From Planctomycetaceae bacterium (GTDB lineage Bacteria > Planctomycetota > UBA1135 > GCA-002686595): DNA of 64,000 bases. The position numbers were made by a program, and so were the translations under genes. The stretch spans positions 1 to 64,000 of the forward strand of contig WGMC01000014.1 of assembly GCA_016125265.1 (NCBI GenBank), in the 5' to 3' direction. Numbering within the stretch: the first letter of the stretch is position 1; each line of letters starts with the position of its first letter. Positions 23,170-32,679 of this stretch are shown in pieces. Under the pieces are notes generated by a model. That model was given only the letters and a program-made list of their open reading frames with translations, had not been told where the DNA came from and searched no databases.

Positions 23170-24143
23170 AGCTCGCGCGCACCCAAATCGTTCTGGCGCT
23201 CGTGCTGGTGGCGGTCGCACTGGCGGACTGGGCGCTCGCACCGCGCGCGCCGCTCGCGCGCGGCGGAGGCGCGCCGCTGTTCTCCGGATTCGATGCGGAG
23301 CTCGTCCGCGGCGCACGGCTGCGCGGACCCACGGGCGACACGCTGCGGCTTGCGCGCGATGCGGAGGGCCGCTGGACGCTCACCGACCACCACGAGTACC
23401 CGGCGGCCGGCCACGACCTCGAGCAGGCGCTGCTGCACGTGGCCCGGTTGGGTGCGGCGGAACGTGTGGCGACCGACGGCGGCGAGGCCCTGGGATTCGA
23501 GGAACAAGCCGTCGGCGTCGAGTTCGAGGGCGGTGGGGGAGAGACGCTGCTCGCCTTCGACCTTCTGCCCGCCGTGCGCGCGGCGGGTGCCGCTGCTGCC
23601 GCGGGCGCGGGTGCGCCGGGCACCTACCTGCGCGCGCAGGGGTCGATGGACGTGTACCGCGCACCCCTCGTTCCGCCGCTTTCGGCCGAACCCGAGCGCC
23701 ATTGGAACCTGATCGTCGCGCGGCTCTTCGACGCACCGGAGGATGGCCCGGAGCGCATCGCCGTCGCCTTCGATGGCAAACCGGCCCTCGAACTGGTGCG
23801 CGAGGGCGGCGCCGGAGGCACTTGGTTCGCGCTCGAGCCGCGGGATGCGCGGGCCCAAGCCATCGCGGTCGAGCGCCTCGTCGCCACCGCGTCGCGGCTG
23901 GTGGCGGATCGCCTGGTGGCGGGCGAGCCTGCGCCTGAACACGGCCTCGAACAGCCCGCCATGGAGCTCGTGCTCACCTACGGGGACAAACGGACCCTGC
24001 GCCTGCGTTTTGCGCCGACCGCGGACCAGGGTTACCACCTGTCCAGCCCCGATTGGCGGCGCCCCTGGGTGCTGCGCCTCGCACCGGGCACCGTCGCGCC
24101 GCTGATCGACGCGGTCAAGGACGTGCGGGCCGGCCTGCGCTGA
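23166..24143 (+). CDS. DUF4340-like periplasmic protein of the Gld-type operon
   Basis: This is a 325-residue protein with an uncleaved-looking N-terminal hydrophobic helix (IVLALVLVAVALADWALA) and a beta-rich exterior domain. The pattern RLARDAEGRWTLTDHHEYPA then GAAERVATDGGEALGFEEQA matches the DUF4340 repeats, which regularly follow gldG-like genes. It starts inside the previous stop (ATGA) and ends the operon, 12 bp before the convergent kinase gene. Function unknown beyond association with this transporter. Confidence 0.78.
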   Translation: MKLARTQIVLALVLVAVALADWALAPRAPLARGGGAPLFSGFDAELVRGARLRGPTGDTLRLARDAEGRWTLTDHHEYPAAGHDLEQALLHVARLGAAERVATDGGEALGFEEQAVGVEFEGGGGETLLAFDLLPAVRAAGAAAAAGAGAPGTYLRAQGSMDVYRAPLVPPLSAEPERHWNLIVARLFDAPEDGPERIAVAFDGKPALELVREGGAGGTWFALEPRDARAQAIAVERLVATASRLVADRLVAGEPAPEHGLEQPAMELVLTYGDKRTLRLRFAPTADQGYHLSSPDWRRPWVLRLAPGTVAPLIDAVKDVRAGLR

Positions 24144-24155
24144 TCGCGCGCCGCG

Positions 24156-27104
24156 TCACTGCTCCTCGCGCGCCGTTTCGAACCATCCGAGCAGGGCATC
24201 GAACTCGGGCCGCCCGTGCAGCGGCTCGAGATTCTTGAGGGCCGTCAGATCCGGGTAGCGGTTGCCGGCAAGGTAGGAGCGTTGGGTCAGTTCGCACGCG
24301 GCCTCGGCGTAGCGCGCGAGCAGCGACTCGCGTTCTTCCGCACCGAGTGTGTCGTTCTGGCGCACCACGTCGAACGCGACGACGAACGCATAGGCGGCGC
24401 GGTGGAGCGCCATGCGGTCGTGGGGCGGCGCGAGTTCGAGTTCGGCCAGGGCGCGCGCGGCCGCGGCCACTCCCGCGTGGTCGCCGCCGTCGGCACAGAG
24501 GATCCAACGGGCCCCGTGCAGGGTCAACAGCGTCGAGCGGTACTCCGCTTCGTCGGGCGACAGGGCCAGTGCGTGTGCGAGCGTCACCAGGGCCTCCTCG
24601 ATCAGTTGCCGCGCCCCGATCAGGTCGCGCTCCACCCGCAGCGGGCCGCTGGCGTTCATCTGGGCGAGGGCCAGGCGATGCAAGAGGCCGGCGTCCTGCG
24701 GCGCCAAACGGCAGAGCTCCTCGAGGATCTGGAGCACTTCCGCATAGGCGTCCGAGGCCTCGGGGTAGTGTTCGCGCAGCTCCTCGATCAGCGCCAACTG
24801 GTTGAGCGCGTTGGCCAGTTCCAGGCGGAAGGTCAACGTGCTGGGATGGTTCGCTGCGAGGCGTTTGGCATCGGCGCGGGCCAGTTCGTACAGGGCTTGG
24901 GCCTCGTCCAGCTCGCGCCTCCGCAGGTGGGCACCCGCGAGGTTGATGCGCGCCGAAACCAGGTCGCGTTCGCAGCTCGGATCGCCGCCGTTCACCACTC
25001 GCGCCTCGGCCAACTCGCCCGTGCGCACCAGATCCGCGATCAGGGACTCGTCGGGCGGTCGGTCACCCAGCGCGCGCAGGCTATCGACCGTGTAGCTGTG
25101 CCAGGCGCGGAAGGCCTGCTCGAGATGCAGCGCGCGGTCGGGTCCCGTGCGCAGCAGCCGGTCGAGCTCGCGCGCGGCGCGCTCCTGGCGCACGAGCCCC
25201 TCGGCCACGCCGCGCCGTGTGAGCGCGACTCCGACGGCCGAATCCAAGCGCGCAACGAACTCGACGAGCCGCGCGGGCTCCAGGTCCGTTTCCATCGACG
25301 CAAGGCGCGCGAGCGCGGCTTCGCCCAACGCACTCGCTTCCGCCAATTCGCCGGCCAAAGCGCGCGCGCGCACCTCGTCGGCGGCAAGTCGGACTTCGAG
25401 GTCGAGGGCCTCGGGCACGTGTGTCGATTCCGGGTCCAGTGAGACCTCGGCCGCGAGCTCGCGCGCGTCGCGGTAGGCGTCCGCGGCGCGGGCGGGTCGA
25501 CCGAGCAGGGATTCCAAGTCGCCCACCCGCGCGCGGGCCCGCGCGAGTTCCAAACGCTCCGCCCCGCCCAGGCTCGATCCCGCTTCCAGCGCCACCCGTT
25601 CCAAGAGGCCGATCGCGTCCTCGAAGATGCGCCGCCGCAGGTCTTCCATCGCGGGCACGTGGGCCAGATCGCCGCCCAATCTCGACAGCATGCGGTCGAC
25701 GGCCTCCATGGCGCGGCCGTAGGCGTTCTGGGCCCGGTCCCGTTCCGCGGCGATCTCCCGCGCGGCGCCCTCGGCCGCTCGCGCGCGTTCCCGCTCAGCC
25801 GCGACGGTGCGGTCCCGTTCGCGTTTCACGGCTTCGGCGGCCCCGCGGGCCTGCACGCCGAACCCGAGTGGCCCGCCCACCACCAGCACCAGTGCGAGCA
25901 ACGCGGCAGCGGCACGCGCCGGGCTGCGCTCCGCGGCGATCCACAGGCGCGCCCAAGCGGCGCGCGGCCGGGCCGCGGTGGGGCGCCCGCTCAGCAGGCG
26001 GTCCAGGTCGTCGGCGAACGCATCGGCGCCGGGGTAACGCTGCGCGGGATCGCGCGCGAGGGCGCGCTCCAACACGGCCTCCGCGTCGCGCGCCAGCGCC
26101 GGATCCAGGGCGCGCGGGGTGCGTCGTTCGCCCGCCAGGATCGACGCTACGAGGGCCGCCGCCTGGGATTCCTCGAACGGCCGCCGCAGGAGCAGCAGCT
26201 CGTGCAGCAGCGCGCCCAATCCGTACACGTCCGCGCGCACGTCCGGTGCTGCGCCCGCGAGCAGTTCGGGCGCCATGTACGGCAGGGATCCGACCGTCGA
26301 GCGTGTGCCCGTGAGCGACACGTCCTCCGGCGCGCTCGCCAGACCGAAGTCCGCGAGCCACACGCGCCCGTCCGCGCCGAGGAGCGCGTTCTGCGGTTTC
26401 ACGTCGCGGTGCAACACACCGCGCCCGTGGGCGTGGGCCAACGCGCGGGCCAGGTCGCGCGCGATGCGCAGGGCGAAGCGCGACCACGTGCGCTCGATCG
26501 CACCGTCCGATCCTCGCCACTGGGTCCCGTCGCGGCCCGCGCGCTCGGCCAGCCACTGCTGCAGGGCCGCGAGGTCCACATCGCCCGCTCGTTGCGCGCG
26601 CCGGCGCGCCTCTTGGACCAACTCGGCGAGGCTCGTGCCCTCGACCAACTCCGTGGCGAACCACGGCAGACCATCGTCCTCGCCCACGGCCAGGATCGGC
26701 AGGATCGACGGGTGGGAGAGCCGCGCAGCGAGTTCGACCTCACGGCGGAATCGGGCGCGGCTCGAAGGGAACAGGAGCTGCTCCGGGCGCACGACCTTCA
26801 GGGCCACTTCGCGTCCGGGAGGCTCCTGCCACGCGCGCCAAACGACGCCCATGGCGCCGGCCCCCAGTCGGCCGCGCAGGGTGAACGGGCCGATGCGTTC
26901 CGGCGGGTGCTCCGCCGCTTCGACCTCGGGCAGGAGGCCCGCGTCGGCCAGGAGCGCCAGGCGCCGGGTCAGGTCTTCGGCGAACTGGGGGTGGGCTGCG
27001 ACGAGTTCGCAGAGGGCGGCGCTGTCGCCGCGCTCCAAGTGCTCCAGGCAACGGCCCAGCACTTCGTCCAGATCCGGGGCCGGTGAAGCCTGGGTATCGC
27101 TCAT
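24156..27104 (-). CDS. Membrane-anchored Ser/Thr protein kinase with TPR-like C-terminus
   Basis: This is a 982-residue Hanks-type kinase. A short helical region precedes the kinase domain (about 72-372), which has the glycine loop GAGAMG (81-86), VALKVV with K103, HRDVKPQN (232-239), ADFGLA (251-256) and APE (278-280), so it should be active. A single membrane helix lies at about 398-416, followed by a coiled coil rich in Arg, Glu and Ala (420-470) and about 500 residues of helical repeats of TPR type. It is divergent from an ECF sigma-factor gene, 59 bp between starts, a pairing common in Planctomycetota. It probably relays an envelope signal, perhaps to that sigma factor; the link is inferred. 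Confidence 0.93.
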   Translation of the reverse strand: MSDTQASPAPDLDEVLGRCLEHLERGDSAALCELVAAHPQFAEDLTRRLALLADAGLLPEVEAAEHPPERIGPFTLRGRLGAGAMGVVWRAWQEPPGREVALKVVRPEQLLFPSSRARFRREVELAARLSHPSILPILAVGEDDGLPWFATELVEGTSLAELVQEARRRAQRAGDVDLAALQQWLAERAGRDGTQWRGSDGAIERTWSRFALRIARDLARALAHAHGRGVLHRDVKPQNALLGADGRVWLADFGLASAPEDVSLTGTRSTVGSLPYMAPELLAGAAPDVRADVYGLGALLHELLLLRRPFEESQAAALVASILAGERRTPRALDPALARDAEAVLERALARDPAQRYPGADAFADDLDRLLSGRPTAARPRAAWARLWIAAERSPARAAAALLALVLVVGGPLGFGVQARGAAEAVKRERDRTVAAERERARAAEGAAREIAAERDRAQNAYGRAMEAVDRMLSRLGGDLAHVPAMEDLRRRIFEDAIGLLERVALEAGSSLGGAERLELARARARVGDLESLLGRPARAADAYRDARELAAEVSLDPESTHVPEALDLEVRLAADEVRARALAGELAEASALGEAALARLASMETDLEPARLVEFVARLDSAVGVALTRRGVAEGLVRQERAARELDRLLRTGPDRALHLEQAFRAWHSYTVDSLRALGDRPPDESLIADLVRTGELAEARVVNGGDPSCERDLVSARINLAGAHLRRRELDEAQALYELARADAKRLAANHPSTLTFRLELANALNQLALIEELREHYPEASDAYAEVLQILEELCRLAPQDAGLLHRLALAQMNASGPLRVERDLIGARQLIEEALVTLAHALALSPDEAEYRSTLLTLHGARWILCADGGDHAGVAAAARALAELELAPPHDRMALHRAAYAFVVAFDVVRQNDTLGAEERESLLARYAEAACELTQRSYLAGNRYPDLTALKNLEPLHGRPEFDALLGWFETAREEQ

Positions 27105-27150
27105 GGGGTGGGGGATGCGCGCCGCGGCGGCGGGCCGGTCAAGGCCAGAC

Positions 27151-27156
27151 TACACT
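27151..27156 (+). promoter_or_regulatory. Candidate -10 box of a leaderless or near-leaderless sigma-factor transcript
   Basis: TACACT lies 7 bases before the sigma-factor ATG at 27164. A start site at the usual 6-7 bases after the -10 box would coincide with the ATG. No Shine-Dalgarno sequence is present, and no good -35 box is seen. Confidence 0.4.
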
Positions 27157-27163
27157 GGCGCCG

Positions 27164-27805
27164 ATGGGTGCGTCCGTGCGCGTCGACGGGACAGGCGACG
27201 GGAAAGCCGAAGGGCCGAGCGAAGGCGAGCTGGTCGCCCGCGCGCAGGGCGGCGATCGCGAGGCCCTCGGGCAGCTCCTCGCGCGGCACCTGCCCGGCCT
27301 CGAGGCGTTCGTTCGGCTGCGGGTCGGAAGAGCGTTTGGAGCGCGGGAAGGCGCGAGCGACGTGGTGCAGAGCACGGTGCGCGACCTCCTCCAGAACGCC
27401 GATGCGTTTCGGCACGGCGGCGAGGCGGCGTTCCGCCATTGGATCTACGCGACGGCCGCGCGCAAGATCGCGGACAAACACGCCTTCCACGGGGCGGCGC
27501 GCCGGGACCGCGGCCGCGAGGGCGGTGGAGCCGACGCCGCGGGCGGCGCGGACCCTCTGGCCGAGCTCTTTGCGCGCAGCGCCAGCCCGACGCAACGTGT
27601 GCAAGCCGCCGAGCTGCTGCAGCGCCTGGAGGGCGCCTTCGCGCACCTCGCCGACGACGAACGCGAAGTGGTGCTCCTGTCGCGCGTCGCTGGCCTGCCC
27701 CGGGCCGAGGTGGCCGCCGCCATGGGCCGCAGCGAAAACGCCGTGCGCAACCTCTTGCACCGCACCCTGATCAAGTTGGCCGAACGCCTCGACGTCGAGC
27801 CCTGA
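27164..27805 (+). CDS. ECF-family RNA polymerase sigma factor, planctomycete type
   Basis: This is a 213-residue protein with the two-domain ECF layout. Region 2 includes REALGQLLARHLPGLEAFVR then SDVVQSTVRDLLQNADAFRH. Region 4 includes LADDEREVVLLSRVAGLPRA then VAAAMGRSENAVRNLLHRTL, a clear helix-turn-helix. The linker holds a Gly/Ala/Asp-rich insert. The ATG at 27164 was preferred to an upstream start, which would overlap the kinase start. It has the look of the Planctomycetes ECF subfamilies that are controlled by neighbouring Ser/Thr kinases instead of anti-sigma factors. Targets are unknown. Confidence 0.88.
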   Translation: MGASVRVDGTGDGKAEGPSEGELVARAQGGDREALGQLLARHLPGLEAFVRLRVGRAFGAREGASDVVQSTVRDLLQNADAFRHGGEAAFRHWIYATAARKIADKHAFHGAARRDRGREGGGADAAGGADPLAELFARSASPTQRVQAAELLQRLEGAFAHLADDEREVVLLSRVAGLPRAEVAAAMGRSENAVRNLLHRTLIKLAERLDVEP

Positions 27806-27964
27806 CCGCCCCGGGCCGCGCTCACCCGCCGCCCACCCGCGCCCCGCGTCCTCTGCTGCCCCGCTTGCCACGGAGACCAGATCCGCACGGCCCGGCGGCC
27901 GTCCCGCGCAAGTTGCGTCCCGAACTTCGGCCCGCTCAGCCGTCGCTCTCCCGGGACAACGCGT

Positions 27965-29377
27965 TCACCGATCGCCCTTGGCACCCTCGCCGACCGCCCC
28001 GACGACATTGCCATCTTGACCCAGGGTCAAGCGCAGCGTGGCGGAGACCGAACCGCCCTCGCCCCGTTGCAGGTCGTAGTACCAGACCCGCGCGTTGGGG
28101 CTGAAGTACCCGCAGCGAGTGGCGTTGAGCCGGAACTGCCCCGGCTCCCCGTCCATGGCCCTCAGGCTGAGGCGCTGACCCCAGTTGCTGCCGAGCGCGT
28201 CGCACTCGTCGCCTTCGAGCACCGGGAAAGTCGTCAGCCGCTCGCGCTCCACCCACATGGCGTCACAAGCCGGGCGTCCGCCCGGTGCCACCACGATGGC
28301 GAGTCTGCCACTACTATCCTCGGCAGCCCCGTACGCGACTCCGCTCGGGTACTTCCTGATCATGGATTCGCCGATCCGCCCCGAGTCGCCGTGCGCAGAG
28401 AATGCCATGTGATCCAGTTGGTTTGGGACCGGACGAAAGACCAGGGCCAACCTGTCGTCCGCCGTGCTCACAACGGGAACGATGCGGACCTCGGGCGCAT
28501 TCGCGTAACTCAAGGCGTCGCGCATCGCGCTCGAGAGGGGCATTTCCCTTGCAGAGTCGCGCCGCACGTGCCAAAGCCGCGGTTCCACACTGGATCGCGA
28601 GCGAACGAGGAATGTGTGCGCGGGGTGGCCGTCGGGGAGTGTCGAGGTTCCCACATGGAACTGGTCCGCCGAGGCCGCCAAGGAGTACGGCGCGGGCATT
28701 TCCGAGTCGGGCACGACGGAAACTCCGAGAGCTTCGTCGAACTGGATCACGTGAGCCCAGAAGCCGACCTGCTGTTGTTGCTTCTTCGGCTCCCAGAGGG
28801 AGCCACCAACGGCGACTCGCCCAGCTCCCGAGGAAGCTGACATTCCATCGCCTGGCACCCAGCATCCCCATTCGATCCGCGAAGTCGGAGGTGCGGCGTG
28901 CCAGGTGGGCTCGCTGAGAAAGCCGCGCGCGGAGCTCCACAGCACCGAACAGTAGGGTTCGGGCTCCGCGCGGCGCGGTCCAGACCGGCTACGGCCCAGC
29001 AACAGCCAGAGGGACTCGCCTGGTTCTGCGTCCACGTTCCGGTGCACCGGTACGGCTGTCAGGAACCACGCTCGCAAGTTAGGCACGCGCTGCGGGGCCG
29101 CCGAAGGCGACTCGAGTACCCCTGCGTCCACTCGAATCAGCCCGGGGCCGCCGCCACCCGACTTGTTCCAGCACAGGACGGCCCAGGAACCCGCCGTTGG
29201 AAACTCAATGGCACCGTCGTAAGCCAACACCACATCGGCCTGCGATCCCGACGCGCTCCCCGCGAGCACTGTCAGCGCAACCCCGAAGGCGGCGGCGAAG
29301 CGCGCAATCGCAGCAACTGCCGTGTGACGTCGCCTGCCGGGTTTCGCCTCGCCGTATGCATCGGATAGCGGTTCCAT
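27965..29377 (-). CDS. Secreted protein of unknown function
   Basis: This is a 470-residue protein. After a basic start, the stretch IARFAAAFGVALTVLAGSAS forms a signal peptide with cleavage near residue 47. The mature protein is rich in Trp, Ser, Pro and Arg and predicted to be mostly beta strand; several cysteines could form disulfides. A Gln tract (KKQQQQ) sits near residue 200. GC and codon use are clearly less extreme than in adjacent genes, hinting at a recent arrival. I recognise no domain. It converges with the sigma-factor gene. Confidence 0.65.
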   Translation of the reverse strand: MEPLSDAYGEAKPGRRRHTAVAAIARFAAAFGVALTVLAGSASGSQADVVLAYDGAIEFPTAGSWAVLCWNKSGGGGPGLIRVDAGVLESPSAAPQRVPNLRAWFLTAVPVHRNVDAEPGESLWLLLGRSRSGPRRAEPEPYCSVLWSSARGFLSEPTWHAAPPTSRIEWGCWVPGDGMSASSGAGRVAVGGSLWEPKKQQQQVGFWAHVIQFDEALGVSVVPDSEMPAPYSLAASADQFHVGTSTLPDGHPAHTFLVRSRSSVEPRLWHVRRDSAREMPLSSAMRDALSYANAPEVRIVPVVSTADDRLALVFRPVPNQLDHMAFSAHGDSGRIGESMIRKYPSGVAYGAAEDSSGRLAIVVAPGGRPACDAMWVERERLTTFPVLEGDECDALGSNWGQRLSLRAMDGEPGQFRLNATRCGYFSPNARVWYYDLQRGEGGSVSATLRLTLGQDGNVVGAVGEGAKGDR

Positions 29378-29648
29378 CCTTCTCCTTCATTGAACCCGTA
29401 GGGCCCCGGGCGGCGCACATCGCTGCCGGGCATGACATCCGCGCCGAACCGTACCACTCCGTTCCGCCCACGGGGGTCACGCGCATGCAACGGTCGGCTC
29501 CCTTCCGAGGCCTGCCGCCGGCCCTAGGTTTGTTAGGGCGACAAACCGCTTGCTGTTCAGCCCGAAGTCCCAAATCCGTGCGGGCTGCGTAGAGCGCGCC
29601 GTTGCCCGGGCGACAACCGCCCCGGCTCGACCCCAAACGCGCCTCCCC

Positions 29649-30521
29649 ATGCGGTACCTGCTCGGCCTAGTGGCCCTTTTGTCGTTCTGCCTGACGCCCC
29701 TCGTTCGCGCCCAATCTCCGGGGGCCGAGCGGCCGAACTTGAAACACTACTCCCTCGGCAAGGCCCAGCTCGCCCTCGACGGGTACGACCCGGTCGCCTA
29801 CTTCGACGTCGGCGGCGGCGCGCCGAAGCGCGGCGACAAGGCCATCGAGGCCCAGCACCGCGGCGTGCGTTACCGCTTCGCCAGCGAACTGCACCGCGAG
29901 ATCTTCCTGGCCGCGCCGGAGCGTTTCGAGCCCTCCTACGGCGGCTGGTGCGCGTGGGCGATGGCCGACGGTTCGAAGACCGAGGTCGATCCCAAGTCGT
30001 TCCTGATCGAAAACGGCCGCCTGCTCGTGTTCTACGACGGGCTCTTCGGCGACACGCGCAAGAGCTGGCTCAAGGCCGAGCGCAACACACTCCATCCCAA
30101 AGCGGACCGAGCGTGGAGCAAGCTGACCGCCGAGTCGCAACCGCACGCGCTCTACACCCACGCCCACGACCAAGGTGTCGCGCTGGACGGCGCCGATCCG
30201 CTCGCGCTACTGCGCGGCGAGCTGGTGATGGGGGATCCGCGTTACGCCGTCCACCACGGCGGCCTCACCTACCACCTCACAAGTGCCGAAGCCCGCGCAC
30301 AGTTCACCGCGAAGCCCATCACCGCGCAGTTCGGCGGTTGGTCTCCCGCGTCCCTAGCCGCCGCCACACCCGTGCCTGGCAAGGCCGGCCACACGATCGT
30401 CGACGGCGAGAGTCTGATCCTCTTCGCTACCGCGGAAGATGCGGCCAACTGGACCACATCCCGCGCAACTATCGAACCCGCTGCCGAAGCTGCTTGGCAA
30501 CGGATCGTCACTCCTCGCTGA
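29649..30521 (+). CDS. Periplasmic protein with two YHS-type domains
   Basis: This is a 290-residue protein; the start at 29649 gives a clean signal peptide ending near RAQSPG (residue 22). Two homologous YHS-like modules follow: LALDGYDPVAYFDVGGGAPK through YGGWCAWAMA (about 42-115), and a second, weaker VALDGADPLALLRGELVMGD through FGGWSPAS (about 175-250). YHS domains are small folds linked to metal or copper handling; the first copy keeps the YDPVAYF core and a Cys, the second lost the Tyr-His-Ser core. A tandem duplication with decay of the second copy is likely. Substrate unknown. Confidence 0.82.
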   Translation: MRYLLGLVALLSFCLTPLVRAQSPGAERPNLKHYSLGKAQLALDGYDPVAYFDVGGGAPKRGDKAIEAQHRGVRYRFASELHREIFLAAPERFEPSYGGWCAWAMADGSKTEVDPKSFLIENGRLLVFYDGLFGDTRKSWLKAERNTLHPKADRAWSKLTAESQPHALYTHAHDQGVALDGADPLALLRGELVMGDPRYAVHHGGLTYHLTSAEARAQFTAKPITAQFGGWSPASLAAATPVPGKAGHTIVDGESLILFATAEDAANWTTSRATIEPAAEAAWQRIVTPR

Positions 30522-30596
30522 GTCCGCCCCGATGGCGACGCTGGCACTTGGGGCCCACCCCATTGCCGGCGTCGAGGGTTCACGGTCGGCCCGCGC

Positions 30597-32441
30597 TCAA
30601 GGCGCAACGGTGCTGACGAGCGCGTTGGTGAGCTCCACCCCGCCGCCAGTGAGGTCGGCGTTGGCGGCCTGGAAGGAGACTTCGATCCCGACCAGCGAAG
30701 GACTGGACGGCATCGCGAGGTGGAACTGGCCCGTGCCGAGTGCGACCGGCACGACCGCTAGCAGGGTCGGCGCGGGCACAACCCCGAGCAGGAACTCGCC
30801 GAGGCCGGGGAACACGAATCCGCAGCCGAAATCGTCGGTGCCATCGCTCCCGACGTACAGCAGACCGACGCCGACGGGGAAGTTGCCCGCCGTGAGCACG
30901 AGCTGGGCTGGCTGGCCGAGCACGAGGCCGGGGCTGGACGACGTGAGTGTCGACGTGTTCAGCCCCAAGCAGCCGTTTTGCACCGTGAAGCTGTTGGTCG
31001 CGGGCGCAAAGGCGTAACAGGCGCCCGCCTGGGGCGCCGAGTTGTCCAGTTGGTTGCCGTTCACGCCTCCGATTCCACCGGCTTCGGCGCTTGCACCGCA
31101 GACGACCAGCTCCCCCGAAACGGCCGTGGCGCCCCCAAAGATGTCGCCCGCCTCGGTATTGGACGCCTTGAGGTAGGCCGTTTGGCCCCACGAGCCGCCG
31201 TTGCGACGGAAGACGTACGCGGCGCCTGCGGACAGCAGGCTGTTGTCGAGCCCATTGCCGTCGACGCCGACGGCGTTGCTGTCCTCGTTGAAGGCGCCGA
31301 CCACGAGGGTGTCGCCGTCGAGCGCAAGGTCGCTCCCGAAGGTGTCCTCTGCGCTCGTGTTCGACGCCTTGATGTAGGCTTGCTGGGACCACACCCCGGC
31401 GCTGCGCACGAACACATAGGCCGCACCTGCGTCGGTGGCAGTCTCATCGAACTGGACGCCGTTCACGCCCGTGGAGCCGCTGGACTCCCCAGCCGAGCCC
31501 ACGGCCAACGTTTCGCCATGCAGCGCCAGCGCGATACCGAACTGGTCGCTGTTGTCCGTGTTCGAGGCCTTGATGTAGGCCTGCTGGGACCAGGTGGTCT
31601 CGCTGCGTGTGAACACGTAGGCGGCACCCGCGTTGCTTTGGCTGTTGTTCGATTGCAGTCCGTTGATGCCAACGGCATTGCTGTCCTCATCGACGGCGCC
31701 CACCACCGCAGTGTCGCCGTGGATCGCGACGGCGTACCCGAACTGGTCGCTCGTTTCGGTATTGGAAGCCTTCAGGTAGGCTTGTTGGAACCAGGCTGTG
31801 CCGTTGCGCGCGAAGACGTAGGCCGCGCCCGCGTTGCCGGCGCTGTTGTTCGACTGCAGCCCGTTCACGCCTGTAGCGTTGCTGTCCTCGTTGGGTGCGC
31901 CGACGATCAGCGTGTTGCCGTGGATCCCCACCGAACGGCCGAAGTTGTCGGAGGCACCGGGGTTGCTCGCCTTCAGGAAGGCCTGCTGCGTCCACACACC
32001 GCCACTGCGCACGAACACGTACGCCGCGCCGGAGTTGGATCCACTCGAGTCCTGGCCGGTGGATCCGACAACGAGTGTGTCGCCGTCGAGTGCCACGGAG
32101 ATTCCGAAGGAGTTGTTCGCCGCCGGGTTGCTCGCCTTGAGGTAGGCCTGCTGCGTCCAGACTCCCGCTGTACGCACGTACACGTACACCGCCCCAGAGT
32201 TGGGGGCGTCCTCGTTGAACGGATTGCCGTTCACTCCGCTCGAGCCGCTGTCTTCACCAAACGCCCCGACGACTAGCGTGTCTCCGCTCAAGGCGATGGC
32301 GCCGCCGAACGAGTGGACCGTTCCATTCGTCGGGTTCGAAGACTTGATGTAGGCCTCCTGGGCGAGGGTCTGGACCGGAGTGGTGGCAAGCGCGGTCGCG
32401 GGAAGGGCAACCAACACGAATGCGCCAAAAAGTGGGTGCAT
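30597..32441 (-). CDS. Secreted FG-GAP (integrin-like) repeat protein
   Basis: This is a 614-residue protein. The ATG at 32441 gives a signal peptide (LFGAFVLVALPATALA), while upstream in-frame codons do not. About seven or eight repeats of 55-65 residues follow, each with a QQAYIKASN-type start, a FGxALALxGDTLVVGAxxED core and a GAAYVFxRSxGVW end. This is the FG-GAP / beta-propeller blade type. The last 140 residues form a separate beta-rich domain ending in VELTNALVSTVAP. Such proteins are outer-surface or secreted and abundant in Planctomycetota. DNA of the repeats is itself similar enough to have misled automated start calls. Ligand unknown. Confidence 0.85.
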   Translation of the reverse strand: MHPLFGAFVLVALPATALATTPVQTLAQEAYIKSSNPTNGTVHSFGGAIALSGDTLVVGAFGEDSGSSGVNGNPFNEDAPNSGAVYVYVRTAGVWTQQAYLKASNPAANNSFGISVALDGDTLVVGSTGQDSSGSNSGAAYVFVRSGGVWTQQAFLKASNPGASDNFGRSVGIHGNTLIVGAPNEDSNATGVNGLQSNNSAGNAGAAYVFARNGTAWFQQAYLKASNTETSDQFGYAVAIHGDTAVVGAVDEDSNAVGINGLQSNNSQSNAGAAYVFTRSETTWSQQAYIKASNTDNSDQFGIALALHGETLAVGSAGESSGSTGVNGVQFDETATDAGAAYVFVRSAGVWSQQAYIKASNTSAEDTFGSDLALDGDTLVVGAFNEDSNAVGVDGNGLDNSLLSAGAAYVFRRNGGSWGQTAYLKASNTEAGDIFGGATAVSGELVVCGASAEAGGIGGVNGNQLDNSAPQAGACYAFAPATNSFTVQNGCLGLNTSTLTSSSPGLVLGQPAQLVLTAGNFPVGVGLLYVGSDGTDDFGCGFVFPGLGEFLLGVVPAPTLLAVVPVALGTGQFHLAMPSSPSLVGIEVSFQAANADLTGGGVELTNALVSTVAP

Positions 32442-32679
32442 GGGGGCAGAGCTCCTGGAGGGGGCGGGTGCTGTGGGGGCCTGGCCCGGCGCGCGTTCAC
32501 TGCGCGGAACCGGCCCAGCAGCCTCCAAATGGGCAACCGATCCTGGGCGTTACCCAGAATCCTCCCAATCCACGCAGTTTCGGACGGAGCCCCGACGCGT
32601 CCCGCGCGACCCTCGAGCTGGCCGCGGACAGTGCCTGGCAGAAGCTGCCGCAGCCGCGCGGAGCGAAACGGCGCTGCGG

